From Pseudomonas sp. SLFW (GTDB taxonomy: Bacteria > Pseudomonadota > Gammaproteobacteria > Pseudomonadales > Pseudomonadaceae): a stretch of DNA of 64,000 nucleotides. Position numbers and translations under genes: made by a program. Below, in pieces: positions 46,462 to 56,556 of the stretch. The stretch's first letter is position 1. Every line of letters begins with the position of its first letter. The notes beneath the pieces were generated by a model. That model was not told the origin of the DNA. It saw only the letters and a list, made by a program, of their open reading frames with translations, and did no database searches. Location of the stretch: positions 310,001-374,000 of the forward strand of contig NZ_JAAAKW010000003.1 in NCBI RefSeq assembly GCF_009905615.1. Direction: 5' to 3'.

Positions 46462-48552
46462 TCAAACGGTGTTCTCGGAGACGCGGTTCTGCGCCGCGCT
46501 AATATCCGCCATGAAGCGGTCTGCTGGCAACGGAACACCCAGCAAATACCCCTGCAATGAATCGCACCCCAGCTCCGTCAGAAAATTCTGCTGGCTGCTG
46601 GTTTCTACGCCTTCGGCAACGATTCGCAGGTTCAATGCCTGCCCCAGCGCGACGATGGCCGAGACGATCGCGGCGTCGTCGCTGTCATGTTCCAGGTCGC
46701 GGACGAAGCCACGGTCGATTTTCAGCTCGTTGGCTGGCAACCGCTTGAGGTACATCAGGCTGGAGTAGCCGGTGCCGAAGTCGTCGATGGAAATGTCGAC
46801 GCCCATCTCCGAGAGTTTTTGCAGCACGGACATGCTGGCGTCAGCGTCGCTCATGGCCGTGGTTTCGGTGATTTCCAGGGTCAGGCAGTTGGCGGGCAAA
46901 CCGTGGGCCGCCAGCGACGTTGCCACACTTCTGACCAGCCCGGCGTGACAGAACTGCAAGGCCGACAGGTTGACCGCGATGCGCCAGTCGGTGTACCCAG
47001 CGTCGTACCAGACGCGCATCTGCCGACAGGCCTCATTGAGCACCCACTCGCCGAGGTTGATGATCAGCCCGGTTTTTTCCGCCAGGCCGATGAACGCATC
47101 CGGCATCAGCAAACCGTGCTCGGGGTGGTTCCAGCGCACCAGCGCTTCGGCCCCGACAGGCGTGCCCGACCCGGCCGCGAATTTCGGTTGATAATGCAGG
47201 CAGAACTGCCCTTCGCGCAGGCCGATGCGCAAATCCTGCAGCAATTGCAGCTGGTTGCGGGCGTTGGTGTTCATCGACGCATCGAAGAAGCTGTAGCCGT
47301 TTTTGCCCGCGCTTTTAGCGTGGTACATGGCCGCGTCGGCGTTCATCAGCAATTCCTGCTGGGTGCGCCCGTTACCGGGGTAAAGGCTGATGCCGATGCT
47401 CACCGTGACTTGCAGGTCATGGTCCTGCACGTTGAACGGCCTGCCCACCAGACTGACCTGACGGGACGCCACGGTGGTTGCGTCGTCGACTTCTTCCAGC
47501 TCCACCAGCAACACGAATTCATCGCCGCCGATACGGGCCAGCGTGTCATGGCGATGGAAGTTGTCGCGCATGCGCAACGCCACCTCACGCAACAGCTGGT
47601 CGCCGACGTGGTGGCCAAAGGCGTCATTGACCGGCTTGAAGCCGTCCAGGTCCATGAACATCAGGGCGAACAGGCCGCCTTGGGAATCCACCTTGCGCAT
47701 GGCCTGCTCGATGCGGTCTGCCAGCAGAATGCGGTTGGGGAGCCCGGTCAGGGTGTCATGCAGCGCCAGTTGGGTCAGCTCGCGATTGGCTTCACTCAGT
47801 GACTGGGCCAGTTGAGCGGTACGGGCTTCGAGGCGCGCGTCGAGCACCGACGTCAGCAAGGTGATGGCCAGGACCGCGAGGGTGGTGATCAGCACCAGTT
47901 TGTCCAGGCCGTCCGTGCGCAGCCCCGTGGCCGCCGCGCCGCAGAAACTGCCCTCGGGAAAGTTGGCCGCCGCCATGCCGGTGTAATGCATGCCGACGAT
48001 GGCGAAGCCCATGACCACGGCTGCCCCGCCGCGCATCAAACGGATATAGGGGGTTGCTTTACGCAATCTCAGGGCGATCCACAGCGCAGCGCCGGACGCC
48101 GTGACCGCGATGATCAGCGACGCGCCGAACAGCGTCGGGTCGTAGTCGATGCCCGGCAGCATACGCAGCGCCGCCATGCCGGTGTAGTGCATGGTGCTGA
48201 TGCCGACGCCCATGGCCAGCGCGCCGAATACAACGTGCAGCAACGGCACGCGCTCATGGCTTACCAGCCACAAGGCCAGGCCGGACGACAGCACCGCCAG
48301 CAACAGGGAAAGGAGAGTCAGGGACAGGTCGAAGCCCAGGTCGATGGGCAGTTTGAACGCGAGCATGCCGATGAAATGCATTGACCAGACGCCAATGCCC
48401 ATGGACAGCGCGCCGCCCAGAATCCACAAGGGTTTGGCTCTGCCTTTGGCGGTGGAAATGCGGCCCGCAAGGTCGAGCGCCGTGTACGACGCCAGGATCG
48501 CCACAAGGATGGAAACCAGGACCAGCGAAAAGGTGTAGTGTCCAATCAACAT
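46462..48552 (-). CDS. MHYT-GGDEF-EAL cyclic-di-GMP enzyme
   Basis: 696-residue membrane protein that makes and/or degrades c-di-GMP. N-terminal MHYT sensor of seven membrane helices with three M-H-[FY]-x-G-M repeats (MHFIGMLAF, MHYTGMAAL, MHYTGMAAA), proposed to bind copper and sense O2, CO or NO. The GGDEF domain has intact RIGGDEFVLL, but the inhibitory I-site five residues upstream reads HRHD rather than RxxD. The EAL domain is intact: VGAEALVRW, and IDDFGTGYSSLMYLKRLP. This is the architecture of P. aeruginosa MucR (NbdA has a degenerate AGDEF), so a MucR-like role in alginate or NO-dependent dispersal is plausible but unproven. Confidence 0.93.
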   Translation of the reverse strand: MLIGHYTFSLVLVSILVAILASYTALDLAGRISTAKGRAKPLWILGGALSMGIGVWSMHFIGMLAFKLPIDLGFDLSLTLLSLLLAVLSSGLALWLVSHERVPLLHVVFGALAMGVGISTMHYTGMAALRMLPGIDYDPTLFGASLIIAVTASGAALWIALRLRKATPYIRLMRGGAAVVMGFAIVGMHYTGMAAANFPEGSFCGAAATGLRTDGLDKLVLITTLAVLAITLLTSVLDARLEARTAQLAQSLSEANRELTQLALHDTLTGLPNRILLADRIEQAMRKVDSQGGLFALMFMDLDGFKPVNDAFGHHVGDQLLREVALRMRDNFHRHDTLARIGGDEFVLLVELEEVDDATTVASRQVSLVGRPFNVQDHDLQVTVSIGISLYPGNGRTQQELLMNADAAMYHAKSAGKNGYSFFDASMNTNARNQLQLLQDLRIGLREGQFCLHYQPKFAAGSGTPVGAEALVRWNHPEHGLLMPDAFIGLAEKTGLIINLGEWVLNEACRQMRVWYDAGYTDWRIAVNLSALQFCHAGLVRSVATSLAAHGLPANCLTLEITETTAMSDADASMSVLQKLSEMGVDISIDDFGTGYSSLMYLKRLPANELKIDRGFVRDLEHDSDDAAIVSAIVALGQALNLRIVAEGVETSSQQNFLTELGCDSLQGYLLGVPLPADRFMADISAAQNRVSENTV

Positions 48553-48678
48553 GGGCGTAACTCGCGACTCAACGACAAGGGCCAGATGGCCCCATGAACT
48601 CGGCGCAATTCTACCGAAATCCGCAAGAATGTCGCGTCAGTCCATCGAAATAATGGCACTGAGCCATTTAGCCCTTGC

Positions 48679-50169
48679 TCAGCGCCGGGTTATCTCCGGG
48701 TCACGCGACAGCCCGCTCTCGGCATTCCATCCACCGCCCAGTGCCGCGATCAATTGAACGCTGGCTATCAACCGGCTCTGCAACACATTCAGCACGCTGC
48801 GTTCGTTGCTCAATGCGGTGGTTTGCACGTTGACGACATCAAGATAGCCAATCAGGCCCGCCTTGTACTGGTTACTCGTCAGGCGCAACGAATCGCGGGC
48901 GGCGTCCAGCGCCTCGGCGCGCACCTGAGCTTCCTGCTCATAGACCCGCAGTTGCGCCATGTAATCTTCGACTTCCTTGAAGCCGTCGAGCACAGTCTGG
49001 CGATACTGGGCGACCGTCTGATCGTAGACAGCTTGGGTGCGATCCACCTCGGCGGCGCGCTGACCGCCGTCGAACAGGGTCATGGCCAGTTGCGGCCCCA
49101 CCGACCAGAAACGGTTGGGCAAGGTGATCCAGTTGCTGAACGTACTGCTGCTGTAGCCGCCGTTCATGCTCAGGGTCAGATCAGGGTAATACGCCGCCTT
49201 GGCCACACCGATGTTGGCGTTGGCGGTCATGACCGAGCGCTCGGCGGCCGCGATGTCCGGGCGACGCTCCAGCAACTGCGAGGGCAGTTGTGCCGGAATC
49301 TGCGGCAAGGCCGGAATGTTCGTGGTCGGCGCCAGGCTGAAATCCGCCGGAGCCTGCCCCATCAACACCGCGATGGCGCTCTCGAACTGCGCCCGCTGCC
49401 AGGCGAGGTCGATGAGGTCGGCCTGTGTGCTTTTGAGTTGGGTCTGCGCCAGAGCAATGGCGTCACGCCCGGAAATACCGGCGCGGTATTGATTCTGCGT
49501 CAATTTGAGGGAGCGCTCGTAGGTCTGCACCGTGGACTCCAGCAGACGCTTCTGCTCGTCGATCACCCGCAATTGCAGGTAATTCTGCACCAGCTGCGAT
49601 TGCAGGCTTAGTTGCATCGAAGCCAGATCAGCCAGACTGGCTTGGGCGCTGGCCTTGTCGGCTTCCAGCCCTCGACGCAACTTGCCCCACACATCAGCCT
49701 CCCAACTCACGCCCAGCTGCGCATTGTAGGTGTCGCGAATCCCGCTGCTGGAGCTGCTCAGGCTGGAGTTGCTGCTGCCGGTGCCCTGGCTCGAACGGTT
49801 CTTGCTGGTGGTCAGGTCCAGCGTCGGAAAGAACGCCCCTCGTGCGCTGCGCACCAGCGCCTCGGCCTGACGGTATTGCGCGTCGTACTGGGCGACGGTC
49901 TGGTTGGAGGTGTTGAGTTTTTCCACCAGCCCATTCAGTTGCGCGTCGCCGTAAATTTCCCACCACGCACCGCGAGCGATGGCGTCGCTGGGGTTGGCCT
50001 GGGTCCAGCCGTCGGCCTGCTTGAAGTGCGCGGGCGTGGTGACGTCGGGCTTCTTGTAATCCGGCCCGACCGCACACGCGCTGAGCAGCAACACGCTGAA
50101 GCTGACGGCGAAGAGCCGTCGCACGGGCAACGTCCGCTGTGGGGTCAAAAGGTTCTGGCGAAGGGTCAT
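48679..50169 (-). CDS. opmB: Outer-membrane factor lipoprotein of the RND pump
   Basis: TolC/OprM-type channel, 496 residues from ATG 50169 (overlapping the permease stop, ATGA). Lipoprotein signal with lipobox LLLSAC, Cys32 being lipidated. Two OEP repeats follow (coiled-coil segments such as YDAQYRQAEALVRSARGAFF and YDQTVAQYRQTVLDGFKEVE). Last gene of a four-gene efflux operon whose order matches muxABC-opmB of P. aeruginosa. Confidence 0.92.
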   Translation of the reverse strand: MTLRQNLLTPQRTLPVRRLFAVSFSVLLLSACAVGPDYKKPDVTTPAHFKQADGWTQANPSDAIARGAWWEIYGDAQLNGLVEKLNTSNQTVAQYDAQYRQAEALVRSARGAFFPTLDLTTSKNRSSQGTGSSNSSLSSSSSGIRDTYNAQLGVSWEADVWGKLRRGLEADKASAQASLADLASMQLSLQSQLVQNYLQLRVIDEQKRLLESTVQTYERSLKLTQNQYRAGISGRDAIALAQTQLKSTQADLIDLAWQRAQFESAIAVLMGQAPADFSLAPTTNIPALPQIPAQLPSQLLERRPDIAAAERSVMTANANIGVAKAAYYPDLTLSMNGGYSSSTFSNWITLPNRFWSVGPQLAMTLFDGGQRAAEVDRTQAVYDQTVAQYRQTVLDGFKEVEDYMAQLRVYEQEAQVRAEALDAARDSLRLTSNQYKAGLIGYLDVVNVQTTALSNERSVLNVLQSRLIASVQLIAALGGGWNAESGLSRDPEITRR

Positions 50170-53100
50170 AGCGTTGTTTCCAGGGCAGCATCCGTCCGCA
50201 CGCCGCGCCACTTATTGACGCGGTGACGCAGACGGTCGAGATAAAGGTAAACCACGGGCGTGGTGTACAGCGTGAGAATCTGGCTCAGGATCAGGCCGCC
50301 GATGATCGTCAGGCCCAGCGGGTGACGCATTTCCGCGCCCTCGGCACTGCTGAGCAGCAACGGCACGGCGCCAAGAATCGCCGCCAGCGTGGTCATCAGA
50401 ATGGGGCGCAAGCGTTGCAGACACGCGTTGCGGATCGACTCCATGGGCGTCATGCCGCTGCCCCGCTCCAGTTGCAGCGCGAGGTCGATCATCAAAATAG
50501 CGTTCTTTTTCACCACGCCGATCAGCAGAAACAGCCCCAGCAGCGAAATCAGGCTGAACTGCCCACCGGTGAGGTAAATACTCAACAACGCACCGACACC
50601 CGCCGAAGGCAGCGTCGAGAGGATGGTCAGCGGGTGCACGTAACTTTCGTACAAAATGCCCAGCACCAGGTACACGGCTACCAGCGCACCAAGGATCATA
50701 AACGGCTGGCTCTTTTGCGTCGCGGCGAAGGCGTCGGCGGTGCCGGCCATTTTGGCAATCACGTCTTCGGGCAGCCCCAGCGCGGCCACTGAGCGTTCGA
50801 TAGCGGCGTTGGCGTCATCGAGGCTGACGCCTTCGGCGAGGTCGAAAGAGATGCTTTCCGAGGCGAACTGGCCGTCATGGCTGACCCGGTCGTCTTCCAG
50901 GCTGCGTTCGTAATGGGCGATGGTCGACAGCGGCACTCGCGCGCCATCGGCGGTGATCACCTGCACCTGCTCCAGGGTGATCGGGTCCAGCGCGTATTTC
51001 GGGTTGATTTCCATCACCACCCGGTACTGGTTGAGCGGGTCGTAGATGGTCGAAATTTGTCGCTGGCTGTAGGCGTTGTTCAGCACGGTGGTCACCGTGT
51101 TCATGTCGATGCCCAGACGCTTCGCCGCGTCGCGGTCAACGATCAGGGTCACTTGCTGGGTGCCGCCGCCGTCACGGGCGTCGATGGCGGTCAGTTCCTT
51201 CAGTGTCTTGAACGCAGCGGCGACCTTCGGGTACCACTCGCGCAGGCTTTCCAGATCGCCGCTTTGCAGGATGTACTGGTATTGCGAGGTGGTCTGCTCA
51301 CGGCCGCCGCCCAGTTGCAGGTCCTGATCCGGTTGCAGGAACAGCCGGCCGCCCGGCACCAGCGGCATTTCCTTGCGCAACCGCTCCACCACCTGCTCGG
51401 AGCCGATCTTGCGCTCGGAGATGGGCTTGAGGCGCACGATGATGAACGCGTTGCCCGTGCCGCCGTTGCCACCAATGAACCCGGCGACGCTTTCCACGGC
51501 CGGGTCCTTGAGCAGCGCGTCACGGAACACATTGAGTTTGGGCTGCATGACCGAGAACGACAGCCCATCATCGCCCCGCACGAAGCCGATCAACTGGCCG
51601 GTGTCCTGTTGCGGCAGGAAGGTTTTCGGCACCACCACGTAGAGCGCGATGTTCACGCCGATGGTGATCAGCAGGGTCAACAGGGTCAGGCGTCGGTGAC
51701 GCAACGCCCAGCCGAGGCTGCGGTCATACCCGGCGACCATACGGTCGTTGACCCACTGGCTCCAGCGTTGCAAGCGGTTTTCCGTGCCTGGCACGTGAGG
51801 CTTGAGCCAGCGGGCGCAGAGCATCGGGGTCAGGCTCAGGGACACCACCAACGACACGATGATCGACACCGACAGCGTGATAGAGAACTCGCGGAACAGG
51901 CTTTCCACCAGCCCGCCCATGAACAGGATCGAGATGAACACCGCCACCAGTGACACGTTCATCGACAGCAGCGTGAAGCCGACCTCCTGGGCCCCGCGAT
52001 ACGCGGCCTCCATCGGCGGCACACCCTCGTCGATGTGCCGGGAAATGTTCTCCAGCACCACAATGGCATCGTCCACCACCAGTCCCGTGGCCAGAATCAG
52101 CGCCATCAGCGACAGGTTGTTCAACGAAAAACCATAGAGGTACATGATGGCAAACGTGCCCACCAGCGACACCGGCACGGCCAGCGTCGGGATCAGCGAG
52201 GCGCGGAAATTGCCAAGGAACAGGAACACCACCATGATCACCAGCACCACAGCGATCAACAGGGTCATTTCCGCCTCGTGCAGCGTCGCCTTGATGACTG
52301 GCGAGCGGTCCATCGCCAAGTCGAGCTTGACGCTGGCGGGGAGCACGGCCTGCAGCGCGGGCAATTGCGCCTTGATCGCCGCCACGGTTTCGATGATGTT
52401 CGCGCCTGCCTGCCGGTTGATCACCAGCAACACGGCGGATTTCTTATTGAAGAACCCGCTGTTGTAGCGGTCCTCGACCGAATCCTTGACCCGGGCCACG
52501 TCCTTGAGGCGCAGCGCCGCGCCGTTCTGGTAGCGAATCACCAGCGGGCCGTAATCCTTGGCCTTCTCCAGTTGATCGTTGGCCTGCACCTGCCAGTTGT
52601 GTTCGGCGTTCTCCACCGAACCTTTCGGACGACGCACGTTGGCGTTGGCAATCGTCGTGCGCACTTCGTCCAGCGACACGCCGTACTGGTCCAACAGCTT
52701 AGGCTCCAACTCGACCCGCACGGCAGGCAACGAACTGCCGCCGATCTGCACTTCGCCGACGCCATTCACCTGCGACAGGCTCTGGGACAGAATGGTTGAG
52801 GCCAGGTCGTACAGCTCGCCCTTCTCCAGCACGTCCGACGTCAGCGACAGCACCATGATCGGTGCCTGGGACGGGTTGACCTTCTTGTAAGTCGGCATGC
52901 TGCGCATCCCGCTGGGCAACAAGCTGCGCGACGCGTTGATCGCGGCCTGCACCTCACGGGCAGCGCCGTTGATGTCCCGGTCCATGTCGAATTGCAGAAT
53001 GATCCGCGTAGTGCCCTGGCTCGAACGGCTGCTCATGGTGTTCACCCCGGCAATCGTGCCCAAGGAACGTTCGAGCGGCGTGGCCACGCTGGACGCCATG

Positions 53101-53273
53101 ATTTCCGGGCTCGCGCCGGGCAACGTCGCCGACACCACGATCACCGGGAAATCCATGTTCGGCAGCGGCGACACCGGCAACAGATTGAAGCTCATGCCGC
53201 CCAATAGCATGATCGCCAGGCTCAGCAGAATCGTCGCCACGGGCCGACGGATGAAAGGCGCCGACAGGTTCAT
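50166..53273 (-). CDS. muxC: RND efflux permease MuxC-like
   Basis: 1035 residues, HAE-1 RND permease. Starts [19 protein letters not shown]; the TM4 Asp-Asp pair is in [34 protein letters not shown] is near the C-terminus. Second of the two permeases in the Mux/Mdt-type heteromeric pump. Unlike the first locus, it is not coupled to the upstream permease gene: 187 bp of repeat sequence intervene. Confidence 0.93.
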   Translation of the reverse strand: MNLSAPFIRRPVATILLSLAIMLLGGMSFNLLPVSPLPNMDFPVIVVSATLPGASPEIMASSVATPLERSLGTIAGVNTMSSRSSQGTTRIILQFDMDRDINGAAREVQAAINASRSLLPSGMRSMPTYKKVNPSQAPIMVLSLTSDVLEKGELYDLASTILSQSLSQVNGVGEVQIGGSSLPAVRVELEPKLLDQYGVSLDEVRTTIANANVRRPKGSVENAEHNWQVQANDQLEKAKDYGPLVIRYQNGAALRLKDVARVKDSVEDRYNSGFFNKKSAVLLVINRQAGANIIETVAAIKAQLPALQAVLPASVKLDLAMDRSPVIKATLHEAEMTLLIAVVLVIMVVFLFLGNFRASLIPTLAVPVSLVGTFAIMYLYGFSLNNLSLMALILATGLVVDDAIVVLENISRHIDEGVPPMEAAYRGAQEVGFTLLSMNVSLVAVFISILFMGGLVESLFREFSITLSVSIIVSLVVSLSLTPMLCARWLKPHVPGTENRLQRWSQWVNDRMVAGYDRSLGWALRHRRLTLLTLLITIGVNIALYVVVPKTFLPQQDTGQLIGFVRGDDGLSFSVMQPKLNVFRDALLKDPAVESVAGFIGGNGGTGNAFIIVRLKPISERKIGSEQVVERLRKEMPLVPGGRLFLQPDQDLQLGGGREQTTSQYQYILQSGDLESLREWYPKVAAAFKTLKELTAIDARDGGGTQQVTLIVDRDAAKRLGIDMNTVTTVLNNAYSQRQISTIYDPLNQYRVVMEINPKYALDPITLEQVQVITADGARVPLSTIAHYERSLEDDRVSHDGQFASESISFDLAEGVSLDDANAAIERSVAALGLPEDVIAKMAGTADAFAATQKSQPFMILGALVAVYLVLGILYESYVHPLTILSTLPSAGVGALLSIYLTGGQFSLISLLGLFLLIGVVKKNAILMIDLALQLERGSGMTPMESIRNACLQRLRPILMTTLAAILGAVPLLLSSAEGAEMRHPLGLTIIGGLILSQILTLYTTPVVYLYLDRLRHRVNKWRGVRTDAALETTL

Positions 53274-53280
53274 TAGAAGC

Positions 53281-53460
53281 AGCCTCGAGTTTCAAGCTGC
53301 AAGCTGCAAGAAAAAGCCGCGGCGCCGATCGGCTTGCAGCTTGCAGCTTGAGGCTCGTGGCTGCCGCTGATGCAGCTACGAAATTCGAGCGGCGAAGTGC
53401 AAGAAAAAGCCGCGCCACCGACCAGCTGGCAGCTTGCAGCTCGAAACTCGAAGCTGCCGG
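53281..53460. repeat. Tandem dyad repeat between the two permease genes
   Basis: The gap holds a palindromic arm pair (caagctgcaagctgcaag at 53293-53310 against cttgcagcttgcagcttg at 53333-53350) and then a second, diverged unit. The string gcaagaaaaagccgcg occurs twice, at about 53305 and 53399, 94 bp apart, so the unit is duplicated. Related arms are seen at 41133-41148. It resembles a miniature dyad repeat of Pseudomonas gene gaps, here inside an operon. Confidence 0.75.
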
Positions 53461-56400
53461 TCATACCGCCTCCTCAGTCTTACTCGACCGACGAAACCGG
53501 CCCCCCAAGCGATCGAAATACAGATAGATGACCGGCGTGGTGAAGAGGGTCAGGACCTGGCTGACCAGCAACCCGCCGACCATCACCAGCCCCAGCGGTT
53601 GGCGCAACTCCGCACCCGAGCCGGTGGCGAACATCAAGGGGATGGCGCCGAACAGCGCGGCCAACGTGGTCATCAGGATTGGCCGGAAGCGCAGCAACGC
53701 CGCTTCGTAGATCGCGGTCTGCGGGTCGATGCCCCGGTTGCGCTCGGCGTCGAGGGCGAAGTCGATCATCATGATCGCGTTCTTCTTGACGATGCCGATC
53801 AGCAGAATGATGCCGATGATCGCGATCATGCCCAGGTCGTTGCCGCTGAGGATCAACGCCAGCAAGGCGCCGATGGCCGCCGACGGCAGGGTCGAGAGGA
53901 TGGTGATCGGATGGATGTAACTCTCGTAGAGCACGCCCAGCACGATGTACATGGTCACCACGGCGGCCAGCACCAACAGCAACGTGCTGGAGAGCGAGGC
54001 CTGGAACGCTTCGGCGGCGCCCTGGAATTCGGTCTGCACGCCAATCGGCATGCCGATGTCCTTCTGCACCTGCTGAATCACTTCCACGGCCTTGCCCAGC
54101 GCCACGCCGGGGGCAAGGTTGAACGACATCATCACCGCCGGGAACTGGCCGATGTGGGCGATGGCCAACTGCGCCTGACGCTGTTCCACTTTCGCCAGAC
54201 TGGACAGTTTGACCTGGCCACCGTCGGTGGTCTTGACGTGAATCTGCTCCAGCGCCTTCGGCCCCAGTTCGCTGCCTGCCGCCGCTTGCAGCACCACGCG
54301 GTACTGGCTGGCCTGGGTGTAAATGGTGGAAATCTGCCGCTGCCCGAAGGCGTCATACAGCGCGTCGGTGATGGTCGAGACGGTCACGCCCAAGCGACTC
54401 GCTGCATCGCGGTCGATGTTGAGGTACACCTGCAAGCCTTTGTCCTGAAGGTCGCTGGCGACGTCGGTGAGTTCAGGGCGTTCGGCCAGCGCCTCGACCA
54501 GCTTGCCGCTCCACAGGCTCAACAGTTCGGCGTCCGGCGAGGACATGCTGAACTGGTATTGCGTGCGGCTGACGCGGTCTTCGATGGTCAGGTCCTGCAC
54601 CGGCTGCATGAACAGGCGGATGTCCGAGAGCTGATCCACTTCCGGTTGCAGACGCTGAATCACCTCGGTTGCAGATTCACTGCGTTCGGCGTGTGGCTTT
54701 AGGTTGATCAGCATGCGCCCGCTGTTCAGCGTGGCATTGTCGCCGTCCACGCCGATGTAGGACGACAGGCTGGCCACGGCCGGGTCTCGCAGGACGATCT
54801 TCGCCAGCGCCTGCTGCCGTTCACTCATGGCCGCAAACGACACCGACTGCGGCGCCTCGGAAATGCCCTGAATCACGCCGGTGTCCTGCACCGGGAAAAA
54901 GCCCTTGGGCACGGCCAGGTACAGCAGCACCGTGATGCCAAGGGTCGCGATGGCGATCAGCAAGGTGATCGGCTGGTGTCTGAGCACCCACTGCAACTTG
55001 CGACCATAGGCCTCCACCAGCCAATCGATCCACACGCCGCTGGCGCGGTAGAAACGGCCCTGCTCTTCTTCCTTCGGTTCACGCTTGAGCAAGCGGGCAC
55101 ACATCATCGGCGTCAGGGTCAGGGACACCACCAGCGAAATCAGGATCGCCACGGCCAGGGTGATGGCGAACTCGCGGAACAGCCGCCCCACCACGTCCGC
55201 CATGAACAGCAGCGGAATCAGCACGGCAATCAGCGAGACGGTCAGCGACACCAACGTGAAGCCGATCTGCTTCGCGCCCTTGAGCGCCGCCTGCAATGGA
55301 GTCTCGCCCTCCTCCAGGTGCCGGGAAATGTTTTCCAGCATGACGATGGCGTCGTCCACCACGAAACCGGTGGCGATGGTCATGGCCATCAGGGTCAGGT
55401 TGTTGACCGAAAAGCCTGCAAGGTACATCACACCAAAGGTGCCGATCAGCGACAGCGGCACGGCCACCGACGGAATGATCGTCGCGCTGAAACGGCGCAG
55501 GAACAGGAACGTCACCAGCACCACGAGCGCGATGGACACGAGCAATTCGTGCTGCACGTCGCTCACCGAAGCGCGGATGGTCTGGGTGCGGTCGGTCAAT
55601 ACCACCACTTCCAGACCGGCCGGCAGGTTGTTGGTGATGCTCGGCAACAGCGCCTTGATCCGGTCCACCACCTCGATGACGTTGGCCCCCGGCTGACGCT
55701 GGATGTTCAGCAGCACGGCCTGGTTCTCATTGGCCCACGCGGCGAGGCGTTCGTTTTCGGCGCCGTCGACAATCTGCGCCACGTCTTTCAGACGCAGCGG
55801 CCCGCCGTTGCTGTAGGCGAGGATCAGGTTGGCGTACTCCTCGGGAGACTTGAGCTGGTCGTTGGCGTCGAGCATCGACACCCGGGTCGGACCGTCAAAG
55901 TTACCCTTGGGGGTGTTGACGTTGGAGGCGCTGACCAGCGTACGCACGTCCGACAGGTTCAGGCCATTGGCGGCCAGCGCATCCGGGTTGACCTTGATCC
56001 GCACGGCCTGGCGCTGACCGCCCGCGATGGTGACCATGCCCACGCCGCTGATCTGCGAGATTTTCTGCGCCATGCGCGTGTCGACCAGGTCGTTGAGCTT
56101 GGGCAGCAGCATGGTTTTCGAGGTGATCGCCAGGGTCAGCACCGGAGTGTCCGCCGGGTTGACCTTGTTGTAGGTCGGCGGCGCGGGCAGATCATTGGGC
56201 AGCAGGTTGGTTGCGCCGTTGATCGCGGCCTGCACTTCCTGCTCGGCGACGTCCATGTTGATGTCGAGACTGAAACGCAGGGTGATCACCGACGCGCCGC
56301 CGGAACTGGTAGAGGCCATTTGCGTCAGGCCCGGCATCTGGCCGAACTGGCGCTCCAGCGGCGCCGTCACGGCACTGGTCATCACCTGCGGGCTGGCGCC

Positions 56401-56556
56401 GGGGTACAGCGTCATGACGCGAATGGTCGGGTAATCCACCTGCGGCAGCGCCGACACCGGCAATAGCGTGTACGCGATCAGGCCGGCCAACACGATGGCC
56501 AGCATGCTCAGCGTCGTGGCGACGGGCCTGAGGATGAACAGGCGGGACAGGTTCAT
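53461..56556 (-). CDS. muxB: RND efflux permease MuxB-like
   Basis: 1031 residues. Starts [21 protein letters not shown]4 relay pair in [38 protein letters not shown] toward the end. The ATG overlaps the adaptor's stop codon (ATGA, 56553-56556). It pairs with the adjacent MuxC-like subunit in a heteromeric pump. It lacks the Ser/Thr-rich insert of its paralogue at 2862-6059. Confidence 0.93.
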   Translation of the reverse strand: MNLSRLFILRPVATTLSMLAIVLAGLIAYTLLPVSALPQVDYPTIRVMTLYPGASPQVMTSAVTAPLERQFGQMPGLTQMASTSSGGASVITLRFSLDINMDVAEQEVQAAINGATNLLPNDLPAPPTYNKVNPADTPVLTLAITSKTMLLPKLNDLVDTRMAQKISQISGVGMVTIAGGQRQAVRIKVNPDALAANGLNLSDVRTLVSASNVNTPKGNFDGPTRVSMLDANDQLKSPEEYANLILAYSNGGPLRLKDVAQIVDGAENERLAAWANENQAVLLNIQRQPGANVIEVVDRIKALLPSITNNLPAGLEVVVLTDRTQTIRASVSDVQHELLVSIALVVLVTFLFLRRFSATIIPSVAVPLSLIGTFGVMYLAGFSVNNLTLMAMTIATGFVVDDAIVMLENISRHLEEGETPLQAALKGAKQIGFTLVSLTVSLIAVLIPLLFMADVVGRLFREFAITLAVAILISLVVSLTLTPMMCARLLKREPKEEEQGRFYRASGVWIDWLVEAYGRKLQWVLRHQPITLLIAIATLGITVLLYLAVPKGFFPVQDTGVIQGISEAPQSVSFAAMSERQQALAKIVLRDPAVASLSSYIGVDGDNATLNSGRMLINLKPHAERSESATEVIQRLQPEVDQLSDIRLFMQPVQDLTIEDRVSRTQYQFSMSSPDAELLSLWSGKLVEALAERPELTDVASDLQDKGLQVYLNIDRDAASRLGVTVSTITDALYDAFGQRQISTIYTQASQYRVVLQAAAGSELGPKALEQIHVKTTDGGQVKLSSLAKVEQRQAQLAIAHIGQFPAVMMSFNLAPGVALGKAVEVIQQVQKDIGMPIGVQTEFQGAAEAFQASLSSTLLLVLAAVVTMYIVLGVLYESYIHPITILSTLPSAAIGALLALILSGNDLGMIAIIGIILLIGIVKKNAIMMIDFALDAERNRGIDPQTAIYEAALLRFRPILMTTLAALFGAIPLMFATGSGAELRQPLGLVMVGGLLVSQVLTLFTTPVIYLYFDRLGGRFRRSSKTEEAV

